Part shown: in pieces, positions 14,710-21,990 of the stretch
How the letters are laid out: each line of letters starts with the position of its first letter
How positions within the stretch are numbered: position 1 is the stretch's first letter
Assembly: GCA_050184295.1 (NCBI GenBank)
Contig: JBFXAM010000072.1
Coordinates: forward strand, 1 to 21,990
Origin: JBFXAM01 sp050184295
Lineage (GTDB): Bacteria > Planctomycetota > Phycisphaerae > UBA1845 > Fen-1342
Length of the DNA: 21,990 bases
Reading direction: 5' to 3'
Program-made: the position numbers and the translations under genes
Notes under the pieces: model-generated
Seen by the model: the letters and a program-made list of their open reading frames with translations, nothing else
Database searches by the model: none
What the model was told of the DNA's origin: nothing

Positions 14710-17700
14710 GTGGACGATCGCAGCGACCTCTACCAGCGCGTCGAGTCGCTCTATCAGCAAGCGGTGGATCTGCCGCCGGCGCGGCGCGGGGCGTTTCTGG
14801 ACGGCGTCTGCCGTGGGGACGCCGCGCTGCGCCTGGAGTTGGAATCGTTGCTCGCACACTATGAGCGAGCGCAGAGCAGCTTTCTGAATCTGCCCGCACA
14901 CGACCTCGCGGCGCGCATCGATGCGGCGGCAGCGCCGCTGCCCGCGTCGGTCGCGGGCTACCGCATTCTCTGCCGGCTGGGCGAAGGCGGCATGGGAACG
15001 GTGTATCGCGCCGAGCAGGAGCAGCCGCGGCGCCTGGTCGCGCTGAAGGTGATCCGCGGCGGCGCCCTGAGCTCCGAGCTGCTCCGGCGATTCGAGCTGG
15101 AGGCCGCCGCGCTCGCGCGGCTGAAGCACGCGGGCATCGCGCAGATTCACGCCGCCGGCATGTACGACGACGGCGGTGTGCGGCGGCCCTACTTTGCGAT
15201 GGAGCTCGTTGACGGGGCCCCGCTGCTCGAGTTTGCGGCCGCCCGGCGACTGGGTGTGCGGGCGCGGGCCGAGCTGCTTGCCCGCGTGTGCGACGCGGTG
15301 CAACACGCGCACCAGAAGGGCGTGATCCACCGCGACCTCAAACCCGCGAACATCCTGGTCGACGCCGACGGTCAGCCGAAGATCCTCGATTTTGGCGTGG
15401 CCCGTGTCACGGAGTTCGAGCCCCATGCGACGCACGCCCCGACCGAGCACGGGCAACTGATCGGCACGCTGGCCTACATGAGCCCCGAGCAGGCCGACGG
15501 CCAGGCGCAGCGGCTCGACACGCGCGCCGACGTGTACTCGCTCGGCGTGATTCTCTACGAACTGCTCAGCGGAGCGCTGCCGTATGACCTCCGCGACCTG
15601 AGCGTGGTCACGGCGCTGCGCCGCATCGTCGAGCGCGACCCCGCCCCGCTGCGGCTGATCGACGCAAGCCGCGACGTGGACTTTGAGACCGTGGTTCGCA
15701 AGGCGCTCGAGAAGGACCCGGAGCGCCGCTATGCTTCGGCGTCGGACCTGGGCGCGGACATCCGCCGCGTGCTGAACCACGAACCGATTGCCGCCCGCCG
15801 CGCGACGGCGTGGTATCAGGCGTGCAAATTCGCGCGACGACACGTCGGGCTGGTTGCCGGCATGGCGGTCGCGTTTGTGGTGCTGGTGCTGGGCGTCGCG
15901 GGAACGACGGTGGGAATGCTGTGGGCGCTCGACGAGCGCGATCGCGCCCGCAACGCCGAGCAGCACGCCGCGAAAGCGCTGGCGAACGAGGCGGAGCAGC
16001 GCGCCATCGCCGAGCGGCGGGAAGCCCAAACGGCGCAGGTGGCCGAGTTCCAGGCCGGGATGCTTCGCGGCGTCGATGCCGTGGAGATGGGCCGCGGGCT
16101 GAAACAGCACTTCCGCGCCCAGATCGCCGCCGGCCTCACGCGGCAGTTTGTCGCTGATCCGAAGCAGCGTCGGCGGCGCACGCCGGAAGAGACTGCCGCT
16201 GAGCTCGACGCATTCGACCGCCTCGCGGCGTCCGCGAGCGCGGCCGACGTCGCGCGTCGGGTGCTCGACGAGTACGTGTTGCGGCGCGCGAGTCAGTCGG
16301 TCGACGCGCGGTTCGCCGAGCTGCCGCTGGTCGCGGCGCAGCTTCACATGGCGCTCGGCGCGACGTACCGCGCGTTGGGGTTGTACGAGGCCGCCGAGCC
16401 GCACCTGCGCGCCGCGCTGGAGGCCCGGCGTCGCGCGCTGGAGCCGGGCGACGCGTTGATCAGCGAGAGTCTGACGCAACTCGGGCTGCTGCTCGTGGAC
16501 CGCGGTCGATACGCGGACGCCGAGTTGCTGCTGGGTGAGGCCCTCGAGCGGCGCCGCGGCCAGCGCGGGGTGAGTGCGGCCATCCTCGCCCAGAGCATCC
16601 ATAACCTGGCGCTCGTGCGGCAGGAGCGCGGCCAAGTCGCGTCCGCCGAATCGCTTTATCGCGAGGCTCTGGCACTGCAACGCGCCGACCCCGCGGCCGA
16701 GCCGCTCGCGACCGCTTCGACGCTCGACAATCTCGGCGCTCTGCTGCGGGGTCAAGGCGCGCACGCCGGTGCCGAGGAGCTCTTGCGAGAGGGGCTCGCG
16801 CTTCGTCGCGGTGTCGACGACGGGCGCCGTGTCGAGGTGGCGTTCAGCCTCGCCAACCTGTCCAACCTGCTGATCGAGCGCGGCCGCGGCGCCGAAGCCG
16901 AGCCGCTGCTCCAGGAAGCGCTGGCGATCCGCCGCGCCCGGCTCGGCGACGAGCACCCGAGCATTGCGAACGGCCTGGGCGGGTTGGCGCTGATCGCGTT
17001 CAATCGCGGCGATCTCGCGACTGCGGAGGCGCTCACGCGCGAGGTGCTCGACGTGCGGCGCGCCACGCTCGGCGACGAGCACCCGCACGTCGCGGTCGCG
17101 CTGAACAACCTCGCGGGGGTCATCCGCATGCGCGGCGAACACGCCGCCGCGGCGGAAATGCTGCGCGAAGCGCTCGCGATCTGGCGCGCGGTGCTCGGCG
17201 AAGAGCACGCGCAAGTCGCGACCGCCATGACCAACCTCGGTGTGGCGCTGCGCATGCAGCACGACCTGGACGCGGCAGAGCCGTTCTTGCGCGACGCGTT
17301 GGCGCTGCGTCGCAAACTACTCGGCGACGACCACCCCGATGTGGCGAACGGCCTCGACAATCTCGCCGGACTCCTCGAGGATCGCGGCGAGTTCGACGCG
17401 GCCGAGCCGCTCTTCCGTGAGGCAGTCGCGCTCCGCCGCCGTGTGTTCGGCGCGGAGCATCTCGACACGGCGCTCAGCGTGAACAACCTGGCGGTGCTGC
17501 TGCATCGCCGCGGCGCCCCCGCGGCCGCCGAGCCGCTGTACCGCGAGGCGCTCGCCGCGCGCCTGAAAATCCTGCCGCCGACCCATCTCGACCTGGCCCA
17601 GACCCGCACGAGCCTCGGCCGGGCGCTGGTCGAGATGGCCGCGGACGAAACGACGCCGCCCGCGATCCGCAAGGCACGCCTGAGCGAGGCCGAGTCGTTG

Positions 17701-17886
17701 CTGCGCGCGGCGATCGACGTGATCGATCAAGCCCCCCATCCGCCCGCCGCCCGCGTCCGCGCGACGGTCGACGGGCTCGTGAATCTCTACGAGCGGCGGT
17801 TGGCTGTCGATCCGCAGTCCGGCGACGAGGAGGCGGCCGCCGAGTGGCGCCGCAGGCGCGACGCGTTGCGCGGGCCGAGCCCCTAG
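14710..17886 (+). CDS. Transmembrane Ser/Thr protein kinase with TPR array
   Basis: GTG 14710 (MDDRSDLYQRVE) has AAGGAGG (14695-14701) 8 nt upstream; GTG 14692 is a less likely start. The product is 1058 aa. It is a Hanks-type kinase: glycine loop LGEGGMGTVY (91-100), ATP-anchoring Lys113 in VALKVI, catalytic loop HRDLKPAN (207-214), DFG (227-229), and activation segment GTLAYMSPEQ. A membrane helix follows at ~380-405 (GLVAGMAVAFVVLVLGVAG), then a charged coiled coil (ERDRARNAEQHAAKALANEA). The rest carries about ten 42-residue TPRs of kinesin-light-chain type, each with YREAL/LREAL and HPDVA/HPHVA-like turns, ending near residue 1010. All catalytic residues are intact. The kinase domain faces the cytoplasm, and the TPRs would be on the other side if there is only one membrane helix. 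The upstream sigma gene is its most probable functional partner. Confidence 0.93.
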   Translation: MDDRSDLYQRVESLYQQAVDLPPARRGAFLDGVCRGDAALRLELESLLAHYERAQSSFLNLPAHDLAARIDAAAAPLPASVAGYRILCRLGEGGMGTVYRAEQEQPRRLVALKVIRGGALSSELLRRFELEAAALARLKHAGIAQIHAAGMYDDGGVRRPYFAMELVDGAPLLEFAAARRLGVRARAELLARVCDAVQHAHQKGVIHRDLKPANILVDADGQPKILDFGVARVTEFEPHATHAPTEHGQLIGTLAYMSPEQADGQAQRLDTRADVYSLGVILYELLSGALPYDLRDLSVVTALRRIVERDPAPLRLIDASRDVDFETVVRKALEKDPERRYASASDLGADIRRVLNHEPIAARRATAWYQACKFARRHVGLVAGMAVAFVVLVLGVAGTTVGMLWALDERDRARNAEQHAAKALANEAEQRAIAERREAQTAQVAEFQAGMLRGVDAVEMGRGLKQHFRAQIAAGLTRQFVADPKQRRRRTPEETAAELDAFDRLAASASAADVARRVLDEYVLRRASQSVDARFAELPLVAAQLHMALGATYRALGLYEAAEPHLRAALEARRRALEPGDALISESLTQLGLLLVDRGRYADAELLLGEALERRRGQRGVSAAILAQSIHNLALVRQERGQVASAESLYREALALQRADPAAEPLATASTLDNLGALLRGQGAHAGAEELLREGLALRRGVDDGRRVEVAFSLANLSNLLIERGRGAEAEPLLQEALAIRRARLGDEHPSIANGLGGLALIAFNRGDLATAEALTREVLDVRRATLGDEHPHVAVALNNLAGVIRMRGEHAAAAEMLREALAIWRAVLGEEHAQVATAMTNLGVALRMQHDLDAAEPFLRDALALRRKLLGDDHPDVANGLDNLAGLLEDRGEFDAAEPLFREAVALRRRVFGAEHLDTALSVNNLAVLLHRRGAPAAAEPLYREALAARLKILPPTHLDLAQTRTSLGRALVEMAADETTPPAIRKARLSEAESLLRAAIDVIDQAPHPPAARVRATVDGLVNLYERRLAVDPQSGDEEAAAEWRRRRDALRGPSP

Positions 17887-18318
17887 CCGGCCTGCGACGC
17901 GATCAGACGGCGCAAATCGGAAAGTGTTCGGGACATGGGGGGCCGCACCGGCGCGCGTCTTGCGCGCCTTGCTCGCGCCCGAATCACACGGCAGCCGCGT
18001 TCTGACCGCCGGCAACAACGGTCGGACCCAGCCGCCGCACCCCCGCGCGCGTGGATCGATGGGCGCGCTCAGCACCCGCGGGCGGAGGAGTCGCGACTCG
18101 CGACGGTCGGAACCAAAACGGCGATGCATCGACCGGCAAACGCCGCGCGCCGCGCGGACGCAAGTGCTCAAGCCGCGCGGTGCCGCGCGCAGCGCTGAGT
18201 GGCATCCCCGATGAGATTTCCCTAGACTCTGTTGGCCGTTAGGTCCGTTCGCCCGATGACGACGAACCGCGCGACGGTGTCGCGAATTCTGCGAATTCGA
18301 AGCAGAAAGCGGCTATTT
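17887..18318. other. Intergenic region before tRNA-Arg
   Basis: 432 bp without a supportable gene. Two copies of GCGAATTC (18282-18289 and 18291-18298) lie just upstream of the tRNA. I could not assign promoter elements. The forward frames here are Arg/Ala/Pro-rich and not protein-like. Confidence 0.5.
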
Positions 18319-18392
18319 GCGCCCGTAGCTCAGTTGGAAAGAGCAGCGGATTTCTAATCCGCCGGTCGGGGGTTCGAGTCCCTCCGGGCGCG
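18319..18392 (+). tRNA. tRNA-Arg(TCT)
   Basis: A complete cloverleaf can be drawn. The acceptor stem GCGCCCG/CGGGCGC is 7 perfect pairs, the D-arm is GCTC...GAGC, and the anticodon stem is GCGGA/TCCGC. The loop TTTCTAA gives anticodon TCT at 18353-18355. The T-arm is GGGGG-TTCGAGT-CCCTC with one G-U pair, and the discriminator is G. CCA is not encoded. It reads AGA and AGG, which are rare codons in this GC-rich genome. Confidence 0.97.
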
Positions 18393-18658
18393 TTGGCGTG
18401 CGGTGGCGAAGAGTCGCGTTGGCTCCCCGGCTGTGCGGCTGGCGCGGTGTCGTGGTCGCCGACCCCTGCGCGTCCCGCCGCATCCTTCTGCCCGTCGCCG
18501 ACGGCTCCGCGCTCTCATCGGGGCGTTCTGCCCTCCGCCGTCGCCCTTGCTTCGCGGTTGGGCGGATCCGTCCGTCGCTGCACGGCGTAATATCGACGGA
18601 CTCTCGTACTTTCTCCAGTCCTCCGTTTCGACCCGGCGTGCCTGGACTGCGGCGCGGC

Positions 18659-18746
18659 GTTGCAGCTCGCGCGCGAGTGCGGTCCGGCGCGGGTCAGGCG
18701 GGGCACCGGCTCTCAGCCGGTGATTAGTTGCAGCTCGCGCGCGAGT
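18659..18746. repeat. 20-bp direct repeat, two copies
   Basis: GTTGCAGCTCGCGCGCGAGT occurs at 18659-18678 and 18727-18746. The copies start 68 bp apart, and each contains the palindrome CTCGCGCGCGAG. The hairpin at 18704-18722 lies between them. Confidence 0.8.
18704..18722. repeat. Perfect hairpin CACCGGCT-CTC-AGCCGGTG
   Basis: An 8-bp perfect stem with a 3-nt loop, preceded by GGGG and followed by ATTAGTTG. It lies between the two 20-bp direct repeats and more than 300 bp past the tRNA, so it is more likely a REP-like palindrome than the tRNA terminator. Confidence 0.65.
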
Positions 18747-19158
18747 CGCGCGCCGCGCGCTTGCGGATTTGGTGTCCGCGCAGCAGACATCCTTGTTGCC
18801 GTTGGTGCGCGAGTGCAGCAGCGTGCAGCGATAAGTAAATAGCCGCGTGCGGCTCCGCGGTCTCACCGAGCGAGTGCGCCGCCGTCGCTCGCGCCGCCTG
18901 CGATCCGCGTCGTGGGACGCCGCAGGTTTCACCGCGCGCGAATGCGCCGCCGACGCCGCGCATAGGGAAACTCCCTAGGCCGCTTTCCGATAGGCGGTCC
19001 GATCTTTATCCGACATACTCCCCATGCGCTGTGGACTCGTCGCGGTCGCTGGTTGACCTGGCACCCCGGCACATCACATTCGATCTCTCGTGCGTCTGAG
19101 CGCAGCGATCGACACGCGACGCCGCCGTCATGTGCGTCGTCGAAAGGGAGTAGCCCGC

Positions 19159-21756
19159 ATGGATGTCGCGATTCGCCTTTCGGGTACGGTGGTCCGCGAG
19201 CGACGCGGCCGGAGCGCTCGATGCGGCGCGCGAGGGTTGCGATCGGTCCCGCCCGCCCGTCGATACAGCGCGCTGGTCCTGACGGCAGTCGCCGCGGCGG
19301 CGGCAAGCGGGCAGGTGTGGGAGCCGGTCGCGTCGCTGCCGACGAATGGATCGCCGCGCCTGCATGCGGCGGGCGTCGTTGCGGGCGGCGCGCTTTACGC
19401 GATCGGCGGATCGCCGTGGGTCGGCGGCGACCGTGACGGTGTCGTTCATCGGTTGGCGGGCGGTGCGTGGACCGAAGTCGCGCCGCTCGACGGCGCCGGC
19501 CCGGTCATTGGCGCCGCGGCCGACGTCGACGCGCTGGGGCGAATCGTGCTCTTCGGCGGATTCATCGACGGCGACGACGGTCCCGGGCCGGACAAGGTGT
19601 ATGACCCGGTTCAGGGACCCAACGTGAGCATCGCGGCGCGTCATGCGCCGCAGTCGGCGATCGGTGCGCTCGCGTGGGCGCGCGACGAACCGGGGCGGCT
19701 CTATGGCTTCGGCGGCGGCCCCGGCGCGGACGGGCCGAATTCATCGTACTGCGATCGCTATGACGCACAGACCGACGCATGGACCACGCTCGCGCCGATG
19801 CCGACGGCGCGGGCCGACGCCTGCGCGGCATACGACGGCGCTGGCGGAATCCTCGTGTTCGGCGGCTTCGATGCCGCCGGGACGGCGCGCCTCGCAGGCG
19901 TGAGTCGCTATGACCTGGCGACGGACACTTGGTCGGATGATGCGATCCCGAGTTTGCCCGTCGCGCTCAGCGGAGCGCGAGCCGTACGCGGCGCCGACGG
20001 TCGAATCTACGTGATCGGCGGCGTCGCGGGACCGATAGACGCACCCGTCGCGCAAAGCACTGTGTACAAGCTCGACATTGCGACAAACACATGGACAACC
20101 GTCGCAGCCCTCGCGACGCCGCGCGCGTCGTTTGCGTGCGCGCTGGGCGCCGACGACTACATTTACGCGATCGGCGGCGCGAACGAGAGTGGGGGAACGA
20201 ACACGGTTGAGCGGCTGTTCACGCCACGCTGTCCGAGCATCCGTGTGCCGCCGGCCTCACAGGCGGCGTGGCGGGGGACGATCGCCGGGTTCTCCGTGTC
20301 TGCCGATGGCGCCGCGCCGCTGTCATATCGATGGCGTCGCAACGGCGTCGCGCTGACCGATGGCCCGACCGGGTCGGGCAGCACGATCGAAGGCGCGACC
20401 ACCGCCGCGCTGGCGATTCGACACCCGGGCGAAGCCGACGCGGGTTCGTACGACGTGGTCATTTCCAACGCCTGCGGCAGCACGACTTCGGAAACTTGCG
20501 AGTTGACGCTTCGCTCGCCGCCGGTGGTGCCGACGCGTTGGGATGTCGTGAACCTGCACCCGGCATGGATGCAGGGACCGTCGTACGCGCGCGGCATCGC
20601 CAACGGTCGCGTGGGCGGGGAGGCCTGGACGCCGACGCCGCTGCCGGACGGCCGCACCCTGAACCTGGCCCATCCGATCGTATGGGACGCGGCGACGTTG
20701 ACGCCGTCCGACGTCACGCCGGCGGGATCGGTGGGCGGCGGCATCCACGACGCGGACGGCGAGCTGTTCGTCGGCTGGTTCTGGCACACATATTCGTGCT
20801 ACAGCGGCGGCCAGTGGTGGACGTGCGGGTGGCAGTCCGCGGGCTATTGGTCGGGCGCTGCCGAGCTTGCGTTCCAGGAGGTGCATCTGTCCGGCGCGGA
20901 GTACGACGCGGTCTATGCGACCGATGGCGAGCGGATGGTGGGCGCCGTCACCTACGAGTATACCGAAGGCAACTACACAACGTATCCCTACCTCTGGACC
21001 CCGCCCAACAGCCCGCGGAATCTGATGCCGCCGAGCGCGTCGAGCGCGAGTTGTGCGGCGATCGACGGGCCGGTTCAGTATGGCTCGTACAACTCGCCGT
21101 ATCCCGGGCCTGTGACGCACGCCGCGATGTGGACCGGGGCCGCGTCCACCATGGTCGATTTGCATCCCGCGGGCGGGTACGCGCGGTCGTGGGTTGCGGG
21201 CGCGGGTGATGGACAGGCGGCGGGAAGCGCCGAATTGGCTGGCGCTTCCCGCGCCGGCCTGTGGGCCAATGCGTCCTCCGCGTTTGTCGAATTGCACCCG
21301 GCGGGCGCAGCGTCGAGCAGCGCGGTCGCGGCCGCGGGCGGACTGCAGGTCGGAAGTGCGGGAAGCGGCGCCGCGCTCTGGGCCGGCACGCCTGATTCGT
21401 ATGTAGCATTGCACGCGCATCTGCCGGGCGAGTACAGCGCGTCCGCCGCGAACGACGTGGAGGTCGGACCGGACGGCGCCATCACCGTCGCCGGTCAGGC
21501 GTTCAATACGCTCACGCAACGATACGAAGCCGTGCTGTGGCGCGGCGTGCAGCGTCGGGTTGGCGATCTGAACTGCGACGGCATCGTCAACAACTTCGAC
21601 ATCGACCCGTTCGTGCTCGCGCTGACGGATCCGGCCGCGTACGCCGCCGCATACCCCGGCTGCGACTCGCTGAGCGGTGACGTGAACGGCGACGGGGTTC
21701 TTAACAACTTTGACATCGATCCATTCGTGCAGTGTCTGACGAACGGATGTCCATAA
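19159..21756 (+). CDS. Secreted Kelch / Ig-like / HAF-like protein with dockerin-like C-terminus
   Basis: ATG 19159 (MDVAIRLSG) has AAGGGAG 8 nt upstream; the frame is open to GTG 19090 without a good site. The product is 865 aa. A long Arg-rich n-region precedes the export signal YSALVLTAVAAAAASGQ. Six Kelch-like motifs follow (ALYAIGG, RIVLFGG, RLYGFGG, GILVFGG, RIYVIGG, YIYAIGG), probably one propeller up to about residue 355. An Ig-like domain spans ~357-455 (YRWRRNGVAL, then DAGSYDVVISNACG). Residues ~460-800 carry HAF-like repeats (IANGRVGGEAW, MVDLHPAGGYARSWV, FVELHPAGAASSSAV). Residues 802-865 hold the paired dockerin-like motif GDLNCDGIVNNFDIDPF / GDVNGDGVLNNFDIDPF, nearly the same as in the 3605-4720 protein. 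The protein is extracellular or surface-bound; no catalytic residues were seen, and its role and ligand are unknown. Confidence 0.88.
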   Translation: MDVAIRLSGTVVRERRGRSARCGARGLRSVPPARRYSALVLTAVAAAAASGQVWEPVASLPTNGSPRLHAAGVVAGGALYAIGGSPWVGGDRDGVVHRLAGGAWTEVAPLDGAGPVIGAAADVDALGRIVLFGGFIDGDDGPGPDKVYDPVQGPNVSIAARHAPQSAIGALAWARDEPGRLYGFGGGPGADGPNSSYCDRYDAQTDAWTTLAPMPTARADACAAYDGAGGILVFGGFDAAGTARLAGVSRYDLATDTWSDDAIPSLPVALSGARAVRGADGRIYVIGGVAGPIDAPVAQSTVYKLDIATNTWTTVAALATPRASFACALGADDYIYAIGGANESGGTNTVERLFTPRCPSIRVPPASQAAWRGTIAGFSVSADGAAPLSYRWRRNGVALTDGPTGSGSTIEGATTAALAIRHPGEADAGSYDVVISNACGSTTSETCELTLRSPPVVPTRWDVVNLHPAWMQGPSYARGIANGRVGGEAWTPTPLPDGRTLNLAHPIVWDAATLTPSDVTPAGSVGGGIHDADGELFVGWFWHTYSCYSGGQWWTCGWQSAGYWSGAAELAFQEVHLSGAEYDAVYATDGERMVGAVTYEYTEGNYTTYPYLWTPPNSPRNLMPPSASSASCAAIDGPVQYGSYNSPYPGPVTHAAMWTGAASTMVDLHPAGGYARSWVAGAGDGQAAGSAELAGASRAGLWANASSAFVELHPAGAASSSAVAAAGGLQVGSAGSGAALWAGTPDSYVALHAHLPGEYSASAANDVEVGPDGAITVAGQAFNTLTQRYEAVLWRGVQRRVGDLNCDGIVNNFDIDPFVLALTDPAAYAAAYPGCDSLSGDVNGDGVLNNFDIDPFVQCLTNGCP

Positions 21757-21809
21757 CCGGGCGTCGCGGGCGTCGTGCGCCGGCGCCCCGTGGATCGAAG
21801 GAGCATGCC

Positions 21810-21990
21810 GTGAAGCACGGACTCGGGTTGCTCGTTGGTGTTCTCATTGCGGGAGCCGCGCCTGCGGACGCGGCAGTGCGTTACGTGAGCGCATCCGCGA
21901 TGGGTTCGAACGACGGCACATCGTGGTTGGATGCGTTCACTGACCTGCAAGCGGCGCTCGCCGCTGCCCAGCCGGGCGATGAGATTTGGG
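21810..21990 (+). CDS. Secreted beta-helix-type protein (N-terminal part)
   Basis: GTG 21810 follows GAAGGAG (21797-21803) by 6 nt; the nearby ATG 21805 runs into TGA within two codons. The first 60 residues are visible. A signal peptide (HGLGLLVGVLIAGAAPADAA) is followed by VRYVSASAMGSNDGTSWLDA and FTDLQAALAAAQPGDEIW. This opening (YV...GSNDGTSW.DAF..LQ.AL..A.PGDEIW) is typical of bacterial right-handed parallel beta-helix and polymorphic outer-membrane repeat proteins. The gene continues beyond the window. It starts 53 bp after the previous stop, so the two may be co-transcribed. The extra C-terminal module of the S1 protease has the same kind of opening. Confidence 0.8.
   Translation, partial: MKHGLGLLVGVLIAGAAPADAAVRYVSASAMGSNDGTSWLDAFTDLQAALAAAQPGDEIW

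Larger units (their letters stand above)
18393..19158. other. Gene-free, repeat-bearing region after tRNA-Arg
   Basis: 766 bp with no supportable CDS. It contains a 20-bp direct repeat, a perfect hairpin at 18704-18722, a short inverted repeat TAGGGA-AAC-TCCCTA (18963-18977), and many CGCG-rich palindromes such as CTCGCGCGCGAG. The AAGGGAG at 19144-19150 is the ribosome-binding site of the next gene. No second copy of the tRNA 3' end was noticed, so there is no direct sign of an integrated island. Confidence 0.5.

Noticed and set aside
14494..17262. 922-codon minus-strand ORF opposite the kinase
   Set aside because: It mirrors the kinase/TPR repeats in the antisense frame and has an Arg/His/Leu-rich composition without motifs.
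17884..17937. Short minus-strand ORF MSRTLSDLRRLIASQAG
   Set aside because: Only 17 residues, no ribosome-binding site and no context; chance is the simplest explanation.
18354..18932. 192-aa minus-strand ORF ending RRDSNPRPAD
   Set aside because: The ending is the familiar antisense translation of a tRNA T-arm and anticodon arm; the ORF overlaps tRNA-Arg and is Arg-rich throughout.

Overview
The window looks like a chromosomal stretch from a high-GC planctomycete, most likely Phycisphaerae-like. Three things suggest this. Two secreted proteins end in a paired dockerin-like motif (GDLNCD...NNFDIDPFVLAL), which I associate with that lineage. An ECF sigma factor is coupled to a Ser/Thr kinase carrying TPRs. 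There are many large, single-copy exported proteins built from beta-propeller, Ig, HAF or beta-helix modules. The taxonomy is inference, because no rRNA gene is present.

Left part (1-3600): the 3' end of an unrecognised gene is followed by a FabG-type reductase. A repeat-rich, decaying segment comes next. It holds a 29-bp tandem array, a small 78-aa ORF, a 21-bp tandem array, and a compact 636-bp element. That element is a REP-associated (Y1/IS200-like, RAYT) transposase pseudogene bounded by two ~100-bp inverted modules. It has a TGA in the middle and an apparent in-frame internal deletion. Directly beside it lie an HNH-endonuclease remnant, whose expected catalytic His reads Pro, and a cluster of short inverted repeats.

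Middle (3600-14030): a secreted YWTD-propeller/dockerin-like protein (minus) is divergent from a MoxR AAA ATPase (plus) and a small one-helix membrane protein. These converge on a block of four minus-strand genes: mnmG (tRNA wobble-uridine modification), an exported S41-type peptidase, an exported trypsin-like S1 protease with an extra C-terminal module, and an exported tail-fibre-like repeat protein.

Right part (14034-21990): an ECF sigma factor and a 1058-aa membrane Ser/Thr kinase with TPRs form an apparent two-gene operon, divergent from the tail-fibre-like gene. A tRNA-Arg(TCT) follows, then ~770 bp without a gene but with repeats and a perfect hairpin. After that come a large exported Kelch/Ig/HAF-like/dockerin-like protein and the beginning of a secreted beta-helix-type protein that runs off the end.

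I see no CRISPR array, prophage, or complete defence or biosynthetic system. The most unusual object is the RAYT-like element at 1794-2429. The very long antisense ORFs (700-900 codons) opposite mnmG, the proteases and the kinase look like shadows of high-GC codon usage.
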